Assembly (NCBI GenBank): GCA_024697985.1 | Contig: JAILRX010000198.1 | Location: forward strand, 1-7,090 | Length of the DNA stretch: 7,090 bases | Direction: 5' to 3' | Source of the DNA: Treponemataceae bacterium | GTDB lineage: Bacteria > Spirochaetota > Spirochaetia > Treponematales > Treponemataceae | Part shown: positions 4,605 to 7,090 of the stretch, piece by piece | Numbering within the stretch: the stretch's first letter is position 1 | Layout: every line of letters begins with the position of its first letter | The notes under the pieces: model-generated | Told to the model about the DNA's origin: nothing | What the model saw: only the letters and a program-made list of their open reading frames with translations | The model's database searches: none | Position numbers and translations under genes: made by a program

Positions 4605-5681
4605 TTAGAGGCTGAAGCACCATTCAAGAGGAATATCGATTGAATCCCAAGCTCCACCAGCGAAGTTGATGTCAACTCCGAATCCGAAGCTGTGGTTGTC
4701 ATTGATCTGCCATGTACAACCTGGAGCGATGCAGAATTCACCTTCAGCAAATGCTTCATATTCAGCAACAGCTGTAGCGCAAAGGCTGATGTCGAAATCT
4801 TCTACTACATAACCGAACAATACACCTGTATAAAGGTTTTCACCCATATCTGTGTTGTAGTCAGCACCACAGTAGAAATCACCTGCTTCATAAGAAGCTG
4901 AGAAGTTGATTGCGTGATCAGCTTCGATGTAAAGGTCTCCTTCTGGAGCGTTGTATGTGTAACCAGCATACAATGAAAGACCAGCTACTGGAGCACAAGA
5001 AGCATAGATACCTGCGTGGTAAGGATTATCTACATCACCATTTCTGTTGTATTCAAATGCTGCACCAACTGTGAAGAAAGGATCTTCTTCGCCATCTTTT
5101 ACGAATTCATACCATCCACCGAAACCTGTGTTGAAAATATAGTTTCCAGCTGCATCGTAGATGTAGTTGTTGTAAACGCCTGAAACGAAATCGAATGAAG
5201 CAACAAATGTAAGTCCAGACAATGGTTTGTAAGCCAAGTTAAAACCTGCTGTTCCGATGTTACCGATTGCAACATTGTCATCTTCTACAGCCATGTAAGA
5301 ACCAGGAATGTAGTAAGCCTGTCCGATACCAAGTTCAAGTTCAGCAAGTGGCTTGTATTTGATACCAAATCTTGTTTCACTGTGATCGTATCCGATGAAG
5401 TTAGCATATTCTTCATTCAAAATAATTCGGCCTTTTGCATAGATGTCGAGGATATCTGAATTGTATCCAGCTTCCATTTCTTCATACATACCTGCAAATG
5501 AAGCGCCATCAGCATTAACTACAACTGTATCTGTGTGTACAGTGTTGTTGAAAAATGCAGATCCGCTAGAAGTTTCTTCAGCAGCAACAGTTTCTGCAGA
5601 TTCAACATTTTCTGCATCCTGTGCGAAAGCCAAAGTACCAACAAGTGCTAAAGCAGCGAGCACTGATAAAATCTTTTTCAT
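4605..5681 (-). CDS. Predicted outer-membrane beta-barrel protein, paralogue 2
   Basis: 358 residues, signal peptide 1-20 (cleavage after AFA, before Gln21), an acidic linker (22-39), and a body that aligns end to end with paralogue 1. The stretch 160-217 is identical in all 58 residues to 157-214 of paralogue 1. Differences gather in the linker (22-60), around 246-252, at about 301-312, and at the very end. The last residues are EWCFSL, so the usual terminal aromatic of the barrel signal is replaced by Leu. Mature Cys are at 229, 271, 301, 317, 322 and 355, two more than in paralogue 1. The Shine-Dalgarno GAGGGAG (5687-5693) lies 5 nt before ATG. Its own promoter is weak, and no terminator is seen between it and the feo genes upstream. 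Function unknown; barrel call is inferred from composition, signal peptide and pattern. Confidence 0.75.
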   Translation of the reverse strand: MKKILSVLAALALVGTLAFAQDAENVESAETVAAEETSSGSAFFNNTVHTDTVVVNADGASFAGMYEEMEAGYNSDILDIYAKGRIILNEEYANFIGYDHSETRFGIKYKPLAELELGIGQAYYIPGSYMAVEDDNVAIGNIGTAGFNLAYKPLSGLTFVASFDFVSGVYNNYIYDAAGNYIFNTGFGGWYEFVKDGEEDPFFTVGAAFEYNRNGDVDNPYHAGIYASCAPVAGLSLYAGYTYNAPEGDLYIEADHAINFSASYEAGDFYCGADYNTDMGENLYTGVLFGYVVEDFDISLCATAVAEYEAFAEGEFCIAPGCTWQINDNHSFGFGVDINFAGGAWDSIDIPLEWCFSL

Positions 5682-5693
5682 AAAGACTCCCTC

Positions 5694-5715
5694 AAGTAAA
5701 CTTTTATATTTACTT
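5694..5715 (-). promoter_or_regulatory. 5'-UTR hairpin before the ribosome binding site (gene 2)
   Basis: AAGTAAA (5694-5700) pairs with TTTACTT (5709-5715), 7 bp around an 8-nt loop, directly next to the Shine-Dalgarno. It corresponds in place and partly in sequence (AGTAAA) to the leader hairpin of paralogue 1 while the loop has changed. Confidence 0.6.
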
Positions 5716-5726
5716 TTTTGTTTTTA

Positions 5727-5753
5727 TTTATAGAAACAATTAATTCAAATCAA
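5727..5753 (-). promoter_or_regulatory. Possible promoter of outer-membrane gene 2
   Basis: TATAAA (5727-5732) with TTGATT (5748-5753) 15 bp upstream on the - strand. The spacer is short and the -35 overlaps the end of the preceding gene, so this is a candidate only. Confidence 0.35.
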
Positions 5754-5925
5754 CTTTTTTCTTGCTGATTTTATCCGCAGTGTCGAATGCATGGCAAGCT
5801 CCACCGCAGGAAGAGCAATCTCCACCACAAGAAGATTTTCCTTGAAGCTTATCTTTTATCATCCTCTTGATAATAAAAGCCACAATTACCGCCAAAACTA
5901 AAGCTATAATAATAGTTGCTATCAT
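5740..5925 (-). CDS. FeoB-associated Cys-rich membrane protein
   Basis: A 61-residue protein: one N-terminal membrane helix (about 2-19), a basic stretch (KRMIKDK), then four Cys in C33-X3-C37-X2-C40-X3-C44 with glycine between, and a Lys-rich tail. Size, layout and place right behind feoB match the small FeoB-associated Cys-rich membrane protein family (Pfam FeoB_associated, as I recall it). A role in handling iron, or in replacing FeoC, has been proposed for such proteins but is not shown by the sequence. The Cys could bind Fe(II) or an Fe-S cluster. The start is certain: Shine-Dalgarno AAGGAGGT (5931-5938), 5 nt from ATG. It follows feoB by 39 nt in the same direction, so one transcript is expected. 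Confidence 0.9.
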   Translation of the reverse strand: MIATIIIALVLAVIVAFIIKRMIKDKLQGKSSCGGDCSSCGGACHAFDTADKISKKKVDLN

Positions 5926-5964
5926 TTCAAACCTCCTTATGGTTTAAGTTTATTGAATTTTGTT

Positions 5965-7090
5965 CTATTTAGTTACCTTTTTAGCAGCTCTTTTTCCATA
6001 AGCTGGTCTTACGATCAGGTAGATGAGACCTGCAAGAACGGCGAATGCAAGAACAATTTCGATTATTCCAAGAACACCACCGAAGTTTCCTGTGCAGAGG
6101 TTTCCGAACTGGTTTACGAGGAATGCAATTACATAAGCGAATCCACATTCATAACCGATTGCAAACCAGAACCATTTTCTGCTGTTCATTTCTCGTTTGA
6201 TAGCTCCCATTGCAGCAAAACAAGGTGCGCAAAGCAAGTTGAAGATAAGGAATGACATTCCGCTTACGCCTGTGAAAGCTGCGGCCATGTTGGCATAAGC
6301 TTCTGCGCCACCGTAAAGAATGCCCATCGTTCCAACGATGTTCTCTTTTGCAACCAATCCAGTAACTGATGCTACCGTTGCCTGCCAGTTGCCCCATCCG
6401 AGTGGCTGGAAAAGCCAAGCAATTCCTTTTCCGATGTATGCAAGGATGCTGACATCCATTTCGTCTTCTGAAAGCATTCCGAAGCCGTTTTCACCCCAGC
6501 CGAAGAATGAAAGGAACCAAACCACGATCGTAGAAAGAAGAATGATTGTTCCTGCTTTCTTGATGAATGACCATCCGCGTTCCCACATTGATCGCATTAC
6601 GTTTCCGAATGTCGGCCAGTGGTAAGCAGGAAGTTCCATTACGAAAGGTGCTGGATCGCCAGCGAACATCTTTGTCTTTTTGAGCAAGATTCCCGAAACA
6701 AGGATTGCCGCAATTCCGAGGAAGTACGCACCAGTTGCAATCCAAGCAGAACCACCGAAAATTGCACCTGCAACCATTGCGATAAACGGAGTTTTTGCAC
6801 CACAAGGAATGAATGTCGTCGTCATAACGGTCATTCGCCTGTCTTTTTCGTTTTCAATCGTGCGGCTTGCCATAATTCCAGGAATACCACAACCAGTTCC
6901 TACGAGCATCGGGATGAAGGATTTTCCAGAAAGTCCGAAACGGCGGAAAATTCGGTCCATGATGAAGGCAACTCGGGCCATGTAACCACAAGCTTCGAGG
7001 AAGGCAAGCATGATGAACAATACGAGCATCTGTGGAACGAATCCCAAAACTGCACCGACACCAGCTACGATACCGTCAAGGAGCAAGCCT
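5965..7090 (-). CDS. feoB: Ferrous iron transport protein B, C-terminal half
   Basis: FeoB imports Fe(II) across the inner membrane; a cytosolic G domain controls a membrane channel. Only about 375 residues of the membrane part are in the window. The frame remains open at the right edge, so the TTG at 7086 is not the true start, and the G domain and any feoA lie outside. Seen from the N side: the CGYMARVAFIMDRIF segment, the first gate with GTGCGIPGIMASRTIENEKD, then FIPCGAKTPF, a central linker of helices, and the second gate (GNWQATVASVTGLVAKENIVG, split here as GNWQATVASV and TGLVAKENIVG), then LLCAPCFAAMGAIKRE and GYECGFAYVIAFLVNQ. The Cys in both gates are those typical of this FeoB form, common in anaerobic bacteria. 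The protein ends with a basic tail (YGKRAAKKVTK). No frameshift or lost motif is visible. Confidence 0.95.
   Translation of the reverse strand, partial: GLLLDGIVAGVGAVLGFVPQMLVLFIMLAFLEACGYMARVAFIMDRIFRRFGLSGKSFIPMLVGTGCGIPGIMASRTIENEKDRRMTVMTTTFIPCGAKTPFIAMVAGAIFGGSAWIATGAYFLGIAAILVSGILLKKTKMFAGDPAPFVMELPAYHWPTFGNVMRSMWERGWSFIKKAGTIILLSTIVVWFLSFFGWGENGFGMLSEDEMDVSILAYIGKGIAWLFQPLGWGNWQATVASVTGLVAKENIVGTMGILYGGAEAYANMAAAFTGVSGMSFLIFNLLCAPCFAAMGAIKREMNSRKWFWFAIGYECGFAYVIAFLVNQFGNLCTGNFGGVLGIIEIVLAFAVLAGLIYLIVRPAYGKRAAKKVTK

Overview
The window most likely comes from a spirochaete of the genus Treponema, probably a gut or rumen type rather than T. pallidum. This is an inference from several things: an AT-rich genome, a small (Bacillus-type Alu domain absent) SRP RNA, a hypothetical lipoprotein with a loose lipobox, two treponeme-like outer-membrane paralogues, and a FeoB of the form common in anaerobes. 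No marker here fixes the species.

Layout. Bases 2-337 hold the C-terminal part of a flavodoxin-like protein on the + strand. A bidirectional terminator separates it from a convergent lipoprotein gene (443-994, -). Divergent promoters at about 1048-1122 serve the lipoprotein and a stable-RNA cluster that reads rightward. That cluster is tRNA-Ser(UGA), tRNA-Ser(GCU), tRNA-Arg(GCG), tRNA-Ser(GGA) and the 4.5S-type SRP RNA (1140-2052). A membrane-anchored GGDEF diguanylate cyclase follows (2127-3212, +). After a second bidirectional terminator come, all on the - strand, two closely related outer-membrane-type proteins (3306-4376 and 4605-5681), a 61-residue FeoB-associated Cys-rich membrane protein (5740-5925), and the C-terminal half of FeoB, which runs off the right edge.

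The most unusual structure is inside the RNA cluster. A 58-bp sequence occurs twice without a mismatch (1498-1555 and 1848-1905). Each time it lies downstream of a tRNA gene, and each time it is followed by a second copy of the 3' end of that particular tRNA (Arg in one case, Ser in the other). The Ser copy is longer (about 199 bp). It also has an inverted copy of the tRNA T-arm and a series of hairpins. The Arg copy looks like a version cut short at its 5' side. This is the pattern expected of a small non-coding element that targets tRNA 3' ends and duplicates its target. If each insert is removed, the tRNA-Arg sits right next to its terminator and the tRNA-Ser right next to the SRP RNA.

Functional links. 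FeoB (ferrous iron permease) and its small Cys-rich partner clearly form one operon. I see no terminator between that operon and the upstream outer-membrane gene, so read-through is possible. The two outer-membrane genes have separate promoters, Shine-Dalgarno sites, leader hairpins and 3' hairpins, which suggests a tandem duplication that included regulatory sequence.
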